The notes beneath the pieces are model-generated. The model was not told the DNA's origin, did no database searches, and saw nothing but the letters and a program-made list of their open reading frames with translations. Below are positions 1 to 8,741 of a DNA stretch of 64,000 nt, piece after piece. Position numbers and translations under genes: made by a program. The DNA is from Serratia marcescens. GTDB taxonomy: Bacteria > Pseudomonadota > Gammaproteobacteria > Enterobacterales > Enterobacteriaceae. Positions within the stretch are counted from its first letter, which is position 1. Every line of letters begins with the position of its first letter. The stretch is from NCBI GenBank assembly GCA_015548865.1, contig JADMXW010000020.1, positions 44,656-108,655 on the forward strand, read 5' to 3'.

Positions 1-717
1 CAGCGTCTTTTTCACGTTCTCCATGCTCTTGTCATCAACCTGCGATGCACCGATGTAGATGATGCACCCGGCGTGTGATCCGTTGTCGTAGTAGAGTTTA
101 CGGAACATGTCGGCGGAGTGTGACAAGCTGGCCGACAGCATGGCCCCGATATACTCCGGCATGCCGTAGATTTCCTGATGAATATCCGGGTTGATCACAT
201 GGCACACGCTGCCGGTATCAAACTGATGTTCGTCTTTCCACTGGCGGATAAACCAATAGGTTTCCAGGTCGCTACCGCGCCGGGTGTACTTTGCCGGGAC
301 ATGGCGCAATGACAGCACACCGCCGAGGCGGTTGATCCTGCGCTCCAGGTAGCCATTGCCAAATACAAACCAGTCGAGCACAAAGGCGGAGAACGCCTGG
401 CGGGATAACAACGGATGCGGAATAAAACACCCGGTCAGCGCATTGCGTTTGAAGTAGAGTGCCGACTGATGCCAGGACGCGCTACCGAATGAACGCGCCA
501 GCCCGTACCAGTCAATCGGCGTTTCGTAATAACGCCCGTTATCTGCGCAATACATATTGTCCAGCAGATCATAACTGTCACGCACCGGATAGGGGCCGTC
601 GAAGGTGAACGCGCTTAAACCGGGTTCGCTTTTCAGTGCGGTAGCAACGTCTGGTTGCGTGGCCGTGTCGGAAGTGGCTGTGCTGGCCATCCGTGTGTGG
701 TGCTGTTTCTTGCGCAT
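1..717 (-). CDS. Q: Phage portal protein gpQ (P2 family), partial
   Basis: The portal forms the dodecameric ring at one capsid vertex through which DNA is packaged and to which the tail attaches. The gene starts at ATG 717-715 (MRKKQHHTRMAS) and runs leftward off the window edge, so only about 239 codons of a protein of some 340 residues are visible. The reading frame is fully open and contains phage_portal_2-like stretches such as DWYGLARSF and VFGNGYLERR. The terminase stop TGA (719-717) overlaps the start ATG by one base, showing translational coupling in the leftward Q-P operon, as in P2. Assignment rests on position, orientation and motif recall. Confidence 0.9.
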   Translation of the reverse strand, partial: MRKKQHHTRMASTATSDTATQPDVATALKSEPGLSAFTFDGPYPVRDSYDLLDNMYCADNGRYYETPIDWYGLARSFGSASWHQSALYFKRNALTGCFIPHPLLSRQAFSAFVLDWFVFGNGYLERRINRLGGVLSLRHVPAKYTRRGSDLETYWFIRQWKDEHQFDTGSVCHVINPDIHQEIYGMPEYIGAMLSASLSHSADMFRKLYYDNGSHAGCIIYIGASQVDDKSMENVKKTL

Positions 718-2444
718 CAGAACTCCATAGCAAAACCGCCGCCGCCGAATTCCTGGCCGAGCGGTTCATTGATGATTGATAGCATGGTTGACCAGGCCAG
801 ATCGCCGTGATTTGAACCGCGCGTGCGGTCAGAGTCATAGGTAATAATGCCGCCGGGGGTGGTGATGCGGCGCACGGTGTTAAAGGCTTTGATCAGGGCT
901 TGTTCACTGCGGTCATACTCCCAGCGCCCCGCGCGGATCACCTGCAACATCTTCAACACCAATGCGCGTTTTGACGACACTGACATCAGGTAACACACCG
1001 CCGCCGGAAAGAACTTCTTCACCAACTGCCAGACCGCTTCCCCGATGCCGGTGCCGTCAATAGCGATGTGCTGTACGTTGTATTTGAAGGTCAGCGCCTC
1101 GATCACTTTGGCCTGTTCTTCAAACTCAAGCCCGCGTATCTGCTGGGTTTCGATGGTGCGGAATTTTCCCCCGGCCACCAACGGTGGCACGGTAACGGTA
1201 ACGCTGCCGCTGTCACCGTTACCGCTGCCGCCGTTGGCATCGTAACCAATCCACACCCCGCGATCGGCCATGGGGCGGGAAGCAAACGGCTTCCAGTCCG
1301 GCCACTCGTCGTAACCGTCTGCGCCGCAACTGAACAGCAGGTTAAGGTTAAAGGCGCTCTCCCCATCACGCACGAAGTCACAGCAATACAGATTCTGATA
1401 TTCGTCCGGGCTCTTCTCATCCTTGATTTCTTCAATATCGGTGTATTCCCAGCCGTGATTGATAACGTCTTGCAAGGTAACAATCTGCCGCCAGGTTTTA
1501 TCCGGGCACAGCAAGCCGCTGTTAAGTGCTTTCCAGGACACATCAAATTCAGCTTTCTGTGCTTTGCTGCGTTTTTCATTCCAGCGTGCGCCGGTCCAGA
1601 ACGGGTAGGCTTCATGGGTTTCACTGGAGGGGGTAGAGAAATAGGTGCGTGTCAGTCCTTTCAGGGTTGCCATGGCCCCGGCAACGTTGCTCAGATTGGC
1701 AAAGTTGCTTGTCCAAAAGAATTCATCAAAGAACAGGTTGCCGGTGTAAGACTGTGCGGTAGCGGCAGACGTGCCGAGAAAATGCAACTCCGCACCGTTA
1801 CTCAATACAATTTTATCGCCGCCTTTTAACTCAACATCGACTTCTTGCGCCGCCTGTTGAATAAAGCCCCGAAACTGAAGCGCCTGGCGGCGAGACGCCG
1901 ACAAAAAGATTTGATTGCGCTGATAACCGTATTTCACATCATCACGCAGCGCTTGCAACAGGGCTTCACGGGCAAAATACCAGGTTGCGCCAATCTGGCG
2001 CGATTTCAGGATCATCCGGTTACGGCGTGCGCGCTCTGCGTACCACCCCGTTTGATGCCAGGCCAGCGAACCCAATATCTTTTCACGTAATGCGGCGATC
2101 TGCGCGTCTGAAAAATGGTTCTTAGCCTTGCGCTGGCGCGGTTTCTTGCCGCCTGCGGCGTCTGCTGGCTGGCCGTCGCTCAGCGTTTTCAACTGCCGCG
2201 TTAGGGCATCCATTTCTTTCAGGTCGCCGCCGGTCTTATTCGGCTTTTGCGCAAGCTGGCACAGGCGTGTATCGATGGATTGGCTGACACGCTGGATGGT
2301 CGGCGTTTCGTCCCATTCGTCGCGTTTCTTCCAGGCATACACCGTGTTTTGATTGATACCCATCAGGCGCGAGATTTCCGCCGGTGGATAACCCTGCCAG
2401 TAAAGTTGTTTTGCTCTTAGCCTTACAAAAGCGTCCTGGATCAT
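717..2444 (-). CDS. P: Terminase large (ATPase) subunit gpP
   Basis: This is the ATP-driven DNA packaging motor of the P2 family, which works with gpM at cos. It has 575 residues, close to the 590 of P2 gpP. An N-terminal helix-turn-helix (residues about 22-45, ending NQNTVYAWKKRDEW) resembles the terminase DNA-recognition domain. A Walker A-like KSRQIGAT lies near residues 147-154 and a Walker B-like NLFFDEFFW near 236-244. The C-terminal half contains nuclease-like acidic segments (YDANGGSG, AIDGTGIGEAVW). The start is preceded by a strong GGGGGA on the minus strand. It is divergent from the capsid operon. Confidence 0.95.
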   Translation of the reverse strand: MIQDAFVRLRAKQLYWQGYPPAEISRLMGINQNTVYAWKKRDEWDETPTIQRVSQSIDTRLCQLAQKPNKTGGDLKEMDALTRQLKTLSDGQPADAAGGKKPRQRKAKNHFSDAQIAALREKILGSLAWHQTGWYAERARRNRMILKSRQIGATWYFAREALLQALRDDVKYGYQRNQIFLSASRRQALQFRGFIQQAAQEVDVELKGGDKIVLSNGAELHFLGTSAATAQSYTGNLFFDEFFWTSNFANLSNVAGAMATLKGLTRTYFSTPSSETHEAYPFWTGARWNEKRSKAQKAEFDVSWKALNSGLLCPDKTWRQIVTLQDVINHGWEYTDIEEIKDEKSPDEYQNLYCCDFVRDGESAFNLNLLFSCGADGYDEWPDWKPFASRPMADRGVWIGYDANGGSGNGDSGSVTVTVPPLVAGGKFRTIETQQIRGLEFEEQAKVIEALTFKYNVQHIAIDGTGIGEAVWQLVKKFFPAAVCYLMSVSSKRALVLKMLQVIRAGRWEYDRSEQALIKAFNTVRRITTPGGIITYDSDRTRGSNHGDLAWSTMLSIINEPLGQEFGGGGFAMEF

Positions 2445-2601
2445 GCGCTTTCCCCCTTTGCCGGGAAGATTACCGCGCGCGCGATCCTGTCTGCGCTGCC
2501 TTTCGGGTCTGGCACGTCTGCGACAACAAAACCGCGTTGAGACAGCAAGTTACGCTCTGCCATCATGATGCCACTGACACCACATGACAGGACAAACAGG
2601 C

Positions 2602-3441
2602 ATGAGCGCAACAACCAAACCCGCCCGTAAGAAATTCCGGGTCGCTGTCTCCGGTTCTACCGTTGACGGGCGCGAAATCAGCCCCGAACACTTACGCGAC
2701 GCCGCCGCCAGTTACAGCACTGATGTGTATGGCGCACGCGTCAACATTGAGCACTACCTTTCAATGCTACCCAATAGTGATTTTGGTGCGATGGGGGATG
2801 TGACCGCGTTAAGCACGGAAGATATTAGCGAGGGGCCGCTTGCCGGACGCACCGCACTCTATGCGGAAATCGAACCTTCAGCGCGCATGAAACAACTGAC
2901 GGATGAAGGTAAGAAGGTCTATTCAAGTATTGAGTTGCATCCGCAGTTTGCGCTCAACGGCAAGGCGTATGTTGTGGGGCTTGCCATGACCGACACCCCG
3001 GCCAGCCTTGGCACTGAGCGCCTCAAGTTTGCCGCCCAGCAACGCGCCCAGGTTCAGGCATTCAACCAGCAGCAAGGCGAAGCGCCGCTGTTTTCTGACG
3101 CCCTCGAAGCGGAAATCATTGAACTTGCCAGCCAGCACAGCGATGAGGGGAAGCAGTGGTTTTCCCGCATGATGCAGGTCATTGGCAAGGGCCGTAAATC
3201 TGACAGCGAACAATTCACCCAGGTACGTGAAGTGGTGGAGAACGTCGCGCAATCCCATGCTGACCTGCTGGATAAATTCAACGATCTGACGACGCAGCGC
3301 CAGCAGGACGGCCAGACCATTCAGAAGTTGAATGCCGACCTGCTCGCGCTCAGGCAAACGCTGGCGACACAGGATAACAGCTTCACCCAACGCCCGGCGG
3401 CCCCCGGAGCAACCAGCGGCGCACAGTTGGCCGATTTTTAA
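2602..3441 (+). CDS. O: Capsid scaffolding protein/protease gpO
   Basis: gpO is the internal scaffold and self-cleaving serine protease that matures the capsid. From ATG 2602 the protein has 279 residues. Counting from there, Asp22, His51 and Ser108 or Ser109 fall where the P2 triad Asp19/His48/Ser107 would be. The C-terminal third is a Gln/Asp-rich helical region (about 195-260) fitting the scaffold domain. An in-frame ATG at 2584 would add six residues; I prefer 2602 because it fits the family length better and the upstream copy has a weaker ribosome site, but this is not settled. It is first gene of the rightward head operon. Confidence 0.9.
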   Translation: MSATTKPARKKFRVAVSGSTVDGREISPEHLRDAAASYSTDVYGARVNIEHYLSMLPNSDFGAMGDVTALSTEDISEGPLAGRTALYAEIEPSARMKQLTDEGKKVYSSIELHPQFALNGKAYVVGLAMTDTPASLGTERLKFAAQQRAQVQAFNQQQGEAPLFSDALEAEIIELASQHSDEGKQWFSRMMQVIGKGRKSDSEQFTQVREVVENVAQSHADLLDKFNDLTTQRQQDGQTIQKLNADLLALRQTLATQDNSFTQRPAAPGATSGAQLADF

Positions 3442-3465
3442 GCCCGTTAAGCGAGAAAAGCGAAC

Positions 3466-4527
3466 ATGGAAAATACCACCCGTAAACTTTACAACGAGTA
3501 CCTTGCCCGTCAGGCGCAGCTTAACGGTGTGCAGCCCGGTGATCTGGCGACAACCTTTAGCGTTGAACCGTCGGTGCAACAGCGCCTTGAACAAGCCGCC
3601 ATGGAAAGTGACGACTTTCTGAAGCAAATTAATGTTTTCCCTGTGAAACAGCAGGAAGGTGAAAAAATTCTGATCGGCAACAAAGGGCCGATTGCCAACA
3701 CCAACAACAGCAGCGACGGCACCTCGCGCCGTAACCCGGTAGATAATCATTCCAAAGAGCCGAACAGCTACCATTGCCGTAAGGTCAACTATGACTCAGC
3801 CCTCAAGTATGCTCAGCTTGATGCCTGGTCACAGCAGCCAAACTTTCAGGCGCTGATCAGTCAGGCCAATGCGCGGCAAATCGGCCTTGACCGCATCATG
3901 ATCGGTTTTAACGGGGCTACCTATTCCGAAAAATCTGATCGGGCGGCCAATCCGTTATTGCAGGATTGCGGCATCGGTTGGCTGCAAAAAGTCCGTAATG
4001 AGGCGAATCACCGCATTATTAAAAATGTCACGCTCACCTCGCGTGATGAAGATAACAAGGTGATCGCCAAAGGCACCTACGGCAACATCGATACCGCCGT
4101 TTTTGATGCCAAAAACAGCCTGCTGGATCCCTGGCACCGCAAGGCCCCTGATCTGGTCGTCATCATGGCGTCTGACCTGCTGACTGCCAGTAACTTCCCC
4201 AAACTCAACGCGCTGAGCCAGAGCAACCCCAACACCGAATTGCTGGCCGGTCAGTTGATTGTCAGTCAGGAGCGCGTTGGCGGATTACCCACCTTCCTTG
4301 CGCCTTATTTCCCGTCGGATGGGGTGTTAATTACCTCCCTCAAAAACCTGTCGCTTTACTACCAGTTGGGTGGTCTGCGCCGCAGCATGATTGAAGAGCC
4401 GCATTACAACCGCATCGCGACCTACCAGTCTTCTAACGACGACTTTGTGGTCGAGGATTACGGCAAGGTGGCCTTTATCGATGGCATTCAGTTTGCGCAG
4501 GCGCAGCCACAAAACGGCGGCGAGTAA
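3466..4527 (+). CDS. N: Major capsid protein gpN
   Basis: The 353-residue shell protein of a P2-type capsid (P2 gpN is 357 residues). It follows gpO by 24 bases, with AGCGAGAAAAGCGAAC before the ATG as ribosome site. Conserved family stretches include MENTTRKLYNEYL at the N terminus and YHCRKVNYDSALKYAQLDAW near residues 104-123. The N-terminal region would be removed by gpO during maturation. Order O-N-M-L is as in P2. Confidence 0.95.
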   Translation: MENTTRKLYNEYLARQAQLNGVQPGDLATTFSVEPSVQQRLEQAAMESDDFLKQINVFPVKQQEGEKILIGNKGPIANTNNSSDGTSRRNPVDNHSKEPNSYHCRKVNYDSALKYAQLDAWSQQPNFQALISQANARQIGLDRIMIGFNGATYSEKSDRAANPLLQDCGIGWLQKVRNEANHRIIKNVTLTSRDEDNKVIAKGTYGNIDTAVFDAKNSLLDPWHRKAPDLVVIMASDLLTASNFPKLNALSQSNPNTELLAGQLIVSQERVGGLPTFLAPYFPSDGVLITSLKNLSLYYQLGGLRRSMIEEPHYNRIATYQSSNDDFVVEDYGKVAFIDGIQFAQAQPQNGGE

Positions 4528-4569
4528 CAGCCAGGCGGGGGAAACCCCGCCCTAACGGGAGATAACGCG

Positions 4570-5481
4570 ATGCTGACACCAGCGCAGCGACATTTTCAGC
4601 GAGTAATGGCCGAACGGCGCGGACAGGTTGATGAGCAATCGGACATCGCGCGCACGGCCCATGAAGAGATCTTGCACCGCCTGCGCCTTGATATGGCGTC
4701 ACTGAGCCGGGTGCAGTCGGACGTCACCAAAGCCGAAATGAAAAAAGGCATGTTACCTGCCTATGAGGGCTGGATTGACGGCACGATCGAGGGTGACAGC
4801 GGGCGTCAGGATGAAGTGATCGCCACGCTGATGGTGTGGGCGGTTGACTGCCAGGACAACGCGTTGGCGCTGAAGTTGGGGGGCTATGTGGTTAAGCATG
4901 GCCTGTCTTTACCTGCCGACCGGTTCCGCCGCGATGCGGTCACCGTATTGGTTGAGGAAATGAGTAATCCGGTGCTGACACTGGCAACCACCGACGCAGA
5001 GGCCGACCTGAGCGGTTATACCGCGCTGCTGGATGAAGTCGCGGAAATTGTCACCGGCAAAGATATGCCCGATGAAGTGCGCGCCAAGCTGTGCAAAGCC
5101 CGTGCGTTCTCCCGTCGCGCAACCGGCGATGCCGAAACCAAAGGCGAAGCGCTGAAGCTGTTCCGTGAGGCTATCAGCCTCAACCCTAACGCCGGGGTGA
5201 AAAAAGAGATCGCCGGGCTGGCACGTGAGCTTAAGAAGTTGATGCCCGCCGGTGATCAAACGGTTACGGATGAAACGGCAGAGGATGGCGCAGGCCAGGA
5301 GGGCGCAACGGTAACCGATACCATTGATGCCCCCGGCATAGCGGCAACGGCAGCCAGTGAAAACACGGCGACAGCCAGCACGCCCACTGCGGCGGCCAAA
5401 CGCACCACGGCGCGTAAAGGTACGCGCAAAACGGCAACGGGGAAAACACCCCGGCCACGTAAAACCACCAAACAGAATTAA
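4570..5481 (+). CDS. M: Terminase endonuclease subunit gpM
   Basis: The smaller terminase subunit, which cuts cos with gpP. The start ATG 4570 follows GGGAGATAACGCG. The N-terminal 215 residues look like the P2 gpM family (LTPAQRHFQRVMAERRG, then helices). The protein is 303 residues against 247 in P2. The excess is a low-complexity Ala/Thr/Asp then Lys/Arg-rich tail (residues about 218-303, ending PRPRKTTKQN), probably disordered and perhaps DNA-contacting. The tail sequence is repeat-like at DNA level but stays in frame. Confidence 0.92.
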   Translation: MLTPAQRHFQRVMAERRGQVDEQSDIARTAHEEILHRLRLDMASLSRVQSDVTKAEMKKGMLPAYEGWIDGTIEGDSGRQDEVIATLMVWAVDCQDNALALKLGGYVVKHGLSLPADRFRRDAVTVLVEEMSNPVLTLATTDAEADLSGYTALLDEVAEIVTGKDMPDEVRAKLCKARAFSRRATGDAETKGEALKLFREAISLNPNAGVKKEIAGLARELKKLMPAGDQTVTDETAEDGAGQEGATVTDTIDAPGIAATAASENTATASTPTAAAKRTTARKGTRKTATGKTPRPRKTTKQN

Positions 5482-5578
5482 CGACTTCGGCCCCGTCCGA
5501 CAGGCGGCGCACGCGGTGATCTGCCCGTTACGGTCTTTTGACCGCGCGCCCACCGCCTGACTTTTGGGAGATGTGATC

Positions 5579-6073
5579 ATGAGCCTGGTAGCACAAAAAC
5601 GCGTTACCCCTGCGGCCAGTGACGTGCCAGACATTGACGATGGCGAGGCAAGCGTGAGCGTTGGTGATTTCTGGCCGCCTATCCTGCTGCGTGAATTGCG
5701 TCTTGCAGTACGTATCACTGGCGGTGTTACCACCACGCGCCTGATGCATGTTGCTACAGAAGCAGTGATCCACGTTACCGATCAACTGGCTGACTGGCAG
5801 CAAGCGCAGGTATCCGCCGGTTATCCCTCGTTGCAGGCCGTGCCAGCGCGTGAGGTCAATAACGAAAACGTGAAGGTATACCGCTACAAGAACGCGGTTT
5901 ATGCCCTCAGTCGCGCGGCATTGCTGGAGCGTCATCGCGATGTGGATACCACGCCTAAAGGTGACAAGGAAACGGATACCTTCGAAAAGCAGGTTGACGA
6001 TCTGTGGCGTGATGCACGCTGGAGCATTGCCGATATTCGCGACGCGCAACGCCTGTTTGCTGAGTTGTGCTGA
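5579..6073 (+). CDS. L: Head completion/stabilization protein gpL
   Basis: gpL plugs and stabilizes DNA-filled heads before tail joining. The chosen start is ATG 5579 (MSLVAQKRV), preceded by GGGAG at 5567-5571; a TTG 15 bases upstream is in frame but unlikely. This gives 164 residues (P2 gpL is 169). The phage_GPL signature region is visible (DFWPPILLRELRLAVRI, then LADWQQAQ). Its TGA stop overlaps the ATG of gpX. Confidence 0.92.
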   Translation: MSLVAQKRVTPAASDVPDIDDGEASVSVGDFWPPILLRELRLAVRITGGVTTTRLMHVATEAVIHVTDQLADWQQAQVSAGYPSLQAVPAREVNNENVKVYRYKNAVYALSRAALLERHRDVDTTPKGDKETDTFEKQVDDLWRDARWSIADIRDAQRLFAELC

Positions 6074-6273
6074 TGAGGGTTAACGCGCTTCAGGGCGACA
6101 CGGTGGACCTGCTGTGTTACCGCCATTACGGCACGTCGCAAGGGGTTACCGAGCAGGTGATTGCCGCTAATCCGGGTCTGAGCCGTCAGATTTTCCTTAA
6201 CGCCGGTCAGGCAGTGGAGTTACCGGACATTACCCGCAAAGCAGAACAGGAAACGGTGCAGTTATGGGATTAA
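6073..6273 (+). CDS. X: Tail protein gpX (LysM-like)
   Basis: A 66-residue protein that matches P2 gpX in size and place. It has a tail-X/LysM-like fold signature: DTVDLLCYRHYG followed by VTEQVIAANPGLS. In P2 it is needed for tail assembly at an undefined step. It starts with ATG 6073 overlapping the stop of gpL, and its own stop overlaps the start of the holin. Confidence 0.9.
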   Translation: MRVNALQGDTVDLLCYRHYGTSQGVTEQVIAANPGLSRQIFLNAGQAVELPDITRKAEQETVQLWD

Positions 6274-6566
6274 GTGATTTGCAGCGCCTGAATGACTGGG
6301 TGACCTTCGCCATGTCAGCCATGGTCACCGGTATAGGCGTGATGACCGTCAGTGAAAAAGTGGCTCTGGCCGGCCTGATTGTCGGCGTGATCACCGCCTG
6401 GCGCGCCTGGCTGTTCCGGCGTCGTATCGAGCAGGCACAACGCCGCCGTAATGATTTGATTGAGCAGATATTACGCCAGGCTGAACACCGCAGCATGACG
6501 GCGTCAGAACGCCGCGCCGTTGCCATTTTGCATCAGGGAGACGTTGACGATGAAAGCCATTGTTAA
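6264..6566 (+). CDS. Y: Holin gpY
   Basis: A 100-residue membrane protein in the holin position of the P2 lysis cassette. Hydrophobic segments lie near residues 12-30 and 33-51, followed by a basic, Arg-rich cytoplasmic tail (FRRRIEQAQRRRND). Holins time lysis by forming lesions in the inner membrane. It overlaps gpX upstream and the endolysin downstream. Two clear membrane segments are visible, so class is uncertain. Confidence 0.85.
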   Translation: MGLSDLQRLNDWVTFAMSAMVTGIGVMTVSEKVALAGLIVGVITAWRAWLFRRRIEQAQRRRNDLIEQILRQAEHRSMTASERRAVAILHQGDVDDESHC

Positions 6567-7095
6567 ACGTTGTTCTATCGCCCTGATAGTTGCACTCGGT
6601 GTCACGCTCACCCCTGGCGCTTTGCGCACCTCACCGGAAGCGCAGCAAAAAACCGCCAGTTGGGAAGATTGCCGCCAGTCGGCCTATTACTGCCCGGCGG
6701 GTGTGCTGACGGTGGGGATTGGCTCTACCGGCAATGTGCAAAAACGCGAGTACAGCAACGAAGAAATTGCACGGCGCTGGGTGAACGATATGCAGCGGGC
6801 AGAAAACTGCATCAACAGCAGTTTTGAGGGGCAAGCCATGCCGCAATCACCCTTTGATGCAATGACCGATGCGGCGTTCAACGTTGGGTGTACCGGCCTG
6901 ATGTGGTTTACCAACGCGCAGGGCAGCAAGCAGCGCACCACGATTTGGAAACATGCGCAGGCGCATGAATGGGTCGCGATGTGCGGCCGGTTAACCGACT
7001 TTGTTAACAGCGGCGGCCAGCGCTCCACGGGTCTGGTGAATCGCCGTACCGACTTCAAAGCCTGGTGCCTGCGCGATGTGAGTACCACGCCATGA
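6550..7095 (+). CDS. K: Endolysin (GH24 lysozyme, SAR-type) gpK
   Basis: A muramidase of the T4/R21 lysozyme family that degrades peptidoglycan during lysis. From ATG 6550 it has 181 residues. A weakly hydrophobic, Ala/Gly/Thr-rich N-terminal segment (about residues 7-25) looks like a signal-arrest-release anchor. The catalytic motif reads E-D-C-R-Q-S-A-Y-Y-C-P-A-G-V-L-T, so Glu, Cys (in place of Asp) and Thr occupy the family positions E-x8-(D/C)-x5-T. It overlaps the holin gene by 17 bases, and its TGA overlaps the next ATG. A P2-type lysA gene is not present after it. Confidence 0.9.
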   Translation: MKAIVKRCSIALIVALGVTLTPGALRTSPEAQQKTASWEDCRQSAYYCPAGVLTVGIGSTGNVQKREYSNEEIARRWVNDMQRAENCINSSFEGQAMPQSPFDAMTDAAFNVGCTGLMWFTNAQGSKQRTTIWKHAQAHEWVAMCGRLTDFVNSGGQRSTGLVNRRTDFKAWCLRDVSTTP

Positions 7096-7529
7096 AGCTG
7101 GTTGCCGCGCTTGGCGTGTTGCTGGCATTGGCCGTTGCCGGTTTGCTGTGGCAGACCTACCAGCGCGGAATTGATAGCGCCACCCGTGAGGCGTTGACGA
7201 CCAGCGCTAACCAGCAGAGGGAAGTCCTGGCAGAAGTGCGGGCGCTGAGTACCGACACGCAAAAGATGCTGGCCGAGATACGCGCCCGTGATCAACAACG
7301 CAATGCGCAAGGGGAGGAACGCCGTGAACAGATGCGCTCTGATATGCAAGCCGATACGTGCGCTAACACTGTTGTGCCTGCTGCTGTCAGTGACAGCCTG
7401 CAACAACGTGCCGCGCTCCCCCGCGATCAGCATCGTGGCGGAGCCGATACCGGAAAGCCTGACCAACCCGACGCCGACACCCGCACTGCGCACGCCGGTG
7501 ACCTGGGGCGGGATCGCACTGTGGAGTGA
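7092..7529 (+). CDS. lysB: Inner-membrane spanin LysB
   Basis: A 145-residue i-spanin. It has an N-terminal membrane anchor (residues 2-20, Leu/Ala/Val-rich) and a helical periplasmic part rich in Gln, Glu and Arg (about 30-85), as expected for a coiled coil bridging to the outer membrane. The ATG at 7092 overlaps the endolysin stop (ATGA). The C-terminal half is shared in another frame with the o-spanin gene, the classic Rz/Rz1 overlap. Confidence 0.88.
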   Translation: MKLVAALGVLLALAVAGLLWQTYQRGIDSATREALTTSANQQREVLAEVRALSTDTQKMLAEIRARDQQRNAQGEERREQMRSDMQADTCANTVVPAAVSDSLQQRAALPRDQHRGGADTGKPDQPDADTRTAHAGDLGRDRTVE

Positions 7530-7638
7530 TCAACTGCGTGATGCGCTGGACACCTGCAACGACGATAAAGCCGCTATCGGCGATCTGTATCTGCGCCGGT
7601 TGCAGCGTATCAATGCCGCAGCGCAAAGTGCCCACTAG
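7324..7638 (+). CDS. lysC: Outer-membrane spanin LysC (lipoprotein), overlapping lysB
   Basis: The o-spanin partner, in the +1 frame inside and beyond lysB. I place the start at GTG 7324 because GGGGAGG lies at 7311-7317, seven bases upstream. An ATG at 7303 is an alternative. The product is 104 residues with a lipoprotein signal (LTLLCLLLSVTAC, lipobox Cys near residue 24) and a Pro-rich stretch (NPTPTPALRTP) typical of Rz1-like spanins. It completes the lysis cassette holin-endolysin-spanins. Confidence 0.85.
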   Translation: MNRCALICKPIRALTLLCLLLSVTACNNVPRSPAISIVAEPIPESLTNPTPTPALRTPVTWGGIALWSDQLRDALDTCNDDKAAIGDLYLRRLQRINAAAQSAH

Positions 7639-7647
7639 GAGAACACC

Positions 7648-8106
7648 ATGCTGAAAATTGATTCACTGCGCGATGCGCTGACCACGGCTAACACCTGGTG
7701 CCGCGCCAACCCGGAAGGGTTTACCGTCTTTGTTGAAGAGGGCGGCATTGAAACCACGGGTGAAACACCGTCCTTTGTCTATCGCTATTCACTGGTGCTG
7801 TTTGTGATGAATTTCACCGGCGATATTGACGATTTTGTTTTGCCGCTGATGGCCTGGCTGTGGCAAAACCAGCCTGATTTGCTGCTTAACCCGGAAAAAA
7901 ACCGCGATGTGAAATTCACCACGCTTATCAACGACGACGACAGCGCCGATGTTCTCTTTGAAATCCCGGTGCGCGAGCGGGTAAAGGTTGTGCGTGCTGA
8001 TGATGGCAGCGTAAAGGCGGAGCATTTGCCGGAACCCCGTCCGAGACTGGCCGGTGGTGTATGGGATGCGGTACTTCAGGATGTAACCTGGAGCGATCCG
8101 GTATGA
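7648..8106 (+). CDS. R: Tail completion protein gpR
   Basis: A 152-residue protein in the P2 gpR position; P2 gpR is 155 residues. It is needed for tail completion before head-tail joining. The start ATG 7648 follows AGGAGAACACC. Recognisable family stretches: MLKIDSLRDALT and DIDDFVLPLMAWLWQNQPDLL. Its stop overlaps the start of gpS. Confidence 0.92.
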   Translation: MLKIDSLRDALTTANTWCRANPEGFTVFVEEGGIETTGETPSFVYRYSLVLFVMNFTGDIDDFVLPLMAWLWQNQPDLLLNPEKNRDVKFTTLINDDDSADVLFEIPVRERVKVVRADDGSVKAEHLPEPRPRLAGGVWDAVLQDVTWSDPV

Positions 8107-8741
8107 CAGATAACCGCTTTCACGCACTGGATGCCGTCTTTGATGACATTCTCTCCGGGGTATCTGCCGCTGGCCGTCAAAAAACGGCGCGTCAGATAGG
8201 CCAGGCGCTGCGCCGCAGTCAGCAACAACGCATCAAAGCACAACAAAACCCCGACGGATCCGCCTACCCGACTCGCCGCCGCAAGGTATTGCGCGCCCAG
8301 CAAGGGATCTCGTTTGTCTGGCAAGGCCAGGTGCGCCACCTGAAAAACTGGCACAGTGCGCGCGGCAAGTATGGCCGCACACTGACCGGGTTTGATACTG
8401 AGCGCAACGATATTCGCACCTTCTACCGCAGTGACATTGAGCGCTATATCGAAATCAACACCCAGGCTGTGCGGCGCGCAACCACCAAAAAGGCCCCCAT
8501 GTTTCAGCGCCTGCGTGGCTATCGCTTTCTGAAGATGCGCGCGGATAGCAACGGGGTGCGCGTCGGCTTTGACGGCGTTGCCGCCCGCATTGCGCGCGTG
8601 CACCAGTTCGGCCAGCGCGATCAGATTGGCCCCGGCACCTTTGCCAAATACCCGGTACGTGAATTGCTGGGCCTGTCACCTGCCGACCTACAGGCGATTG
8701 AACACGCCGCGATCAACAGCCTGGGGAGTGCTGCCCGATGA
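8103..8741 (+). CDS. S: Tail completion protein gpS
   Basis: A 212-residue, basic protein with the virion-morphogenesis (phage_tail_S) signature QNPDGSAYPTRRRK near residues 42-55. P2 gpS has a related role in tail completion. The start ATG 8103 overlaps the gpR stop (ATGA-type), and the stop overlaps gpV. It is longer than the 150 residues of P2 gpS, as in many enterobacterial relatives. Confidence 0.9.
   Translation: MTDNRFHALDAVFDDILSGVSAAGRQKTARQIGQALRRSQQQRIKAQQNPDGSAYPTRRRKVLRAQQGISFVWQGQVRHLKNWHSARGKYGRTLTGFDTERNDIRTFYRSDIERYIEINTQAVRRATTKKAPMFQRLRGYRFLKMRADSNGVRVGFDGVAARIARVHQFGQRDQIGPGTFAKYPVRELLGLSPADLQAIEHAAINSLGSAAR

Noticed and set aside
1068..1829. Plus-strand 253-codon frame
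   Set aside because: Fully antisense to terminase gene P, which has clear family motifs; a shadow of its codon bias.
2923..3774. Minus-strand 283-codon frame
   Set aside because: Antisense to gpO and gpN, no recognisable features or ribosome site.
4909..5736. Minus-strand 275-codon frame
   Set aside because: Antisense to gpM and gpL; arises from the biased Ala/Thr/Lys-rich tail of gpM.
6687..7493. Minus-strand 268-codon frame
   Set aside because: Antisense to the endolysin and spanin genes, which are supported by motifs and overlaps.
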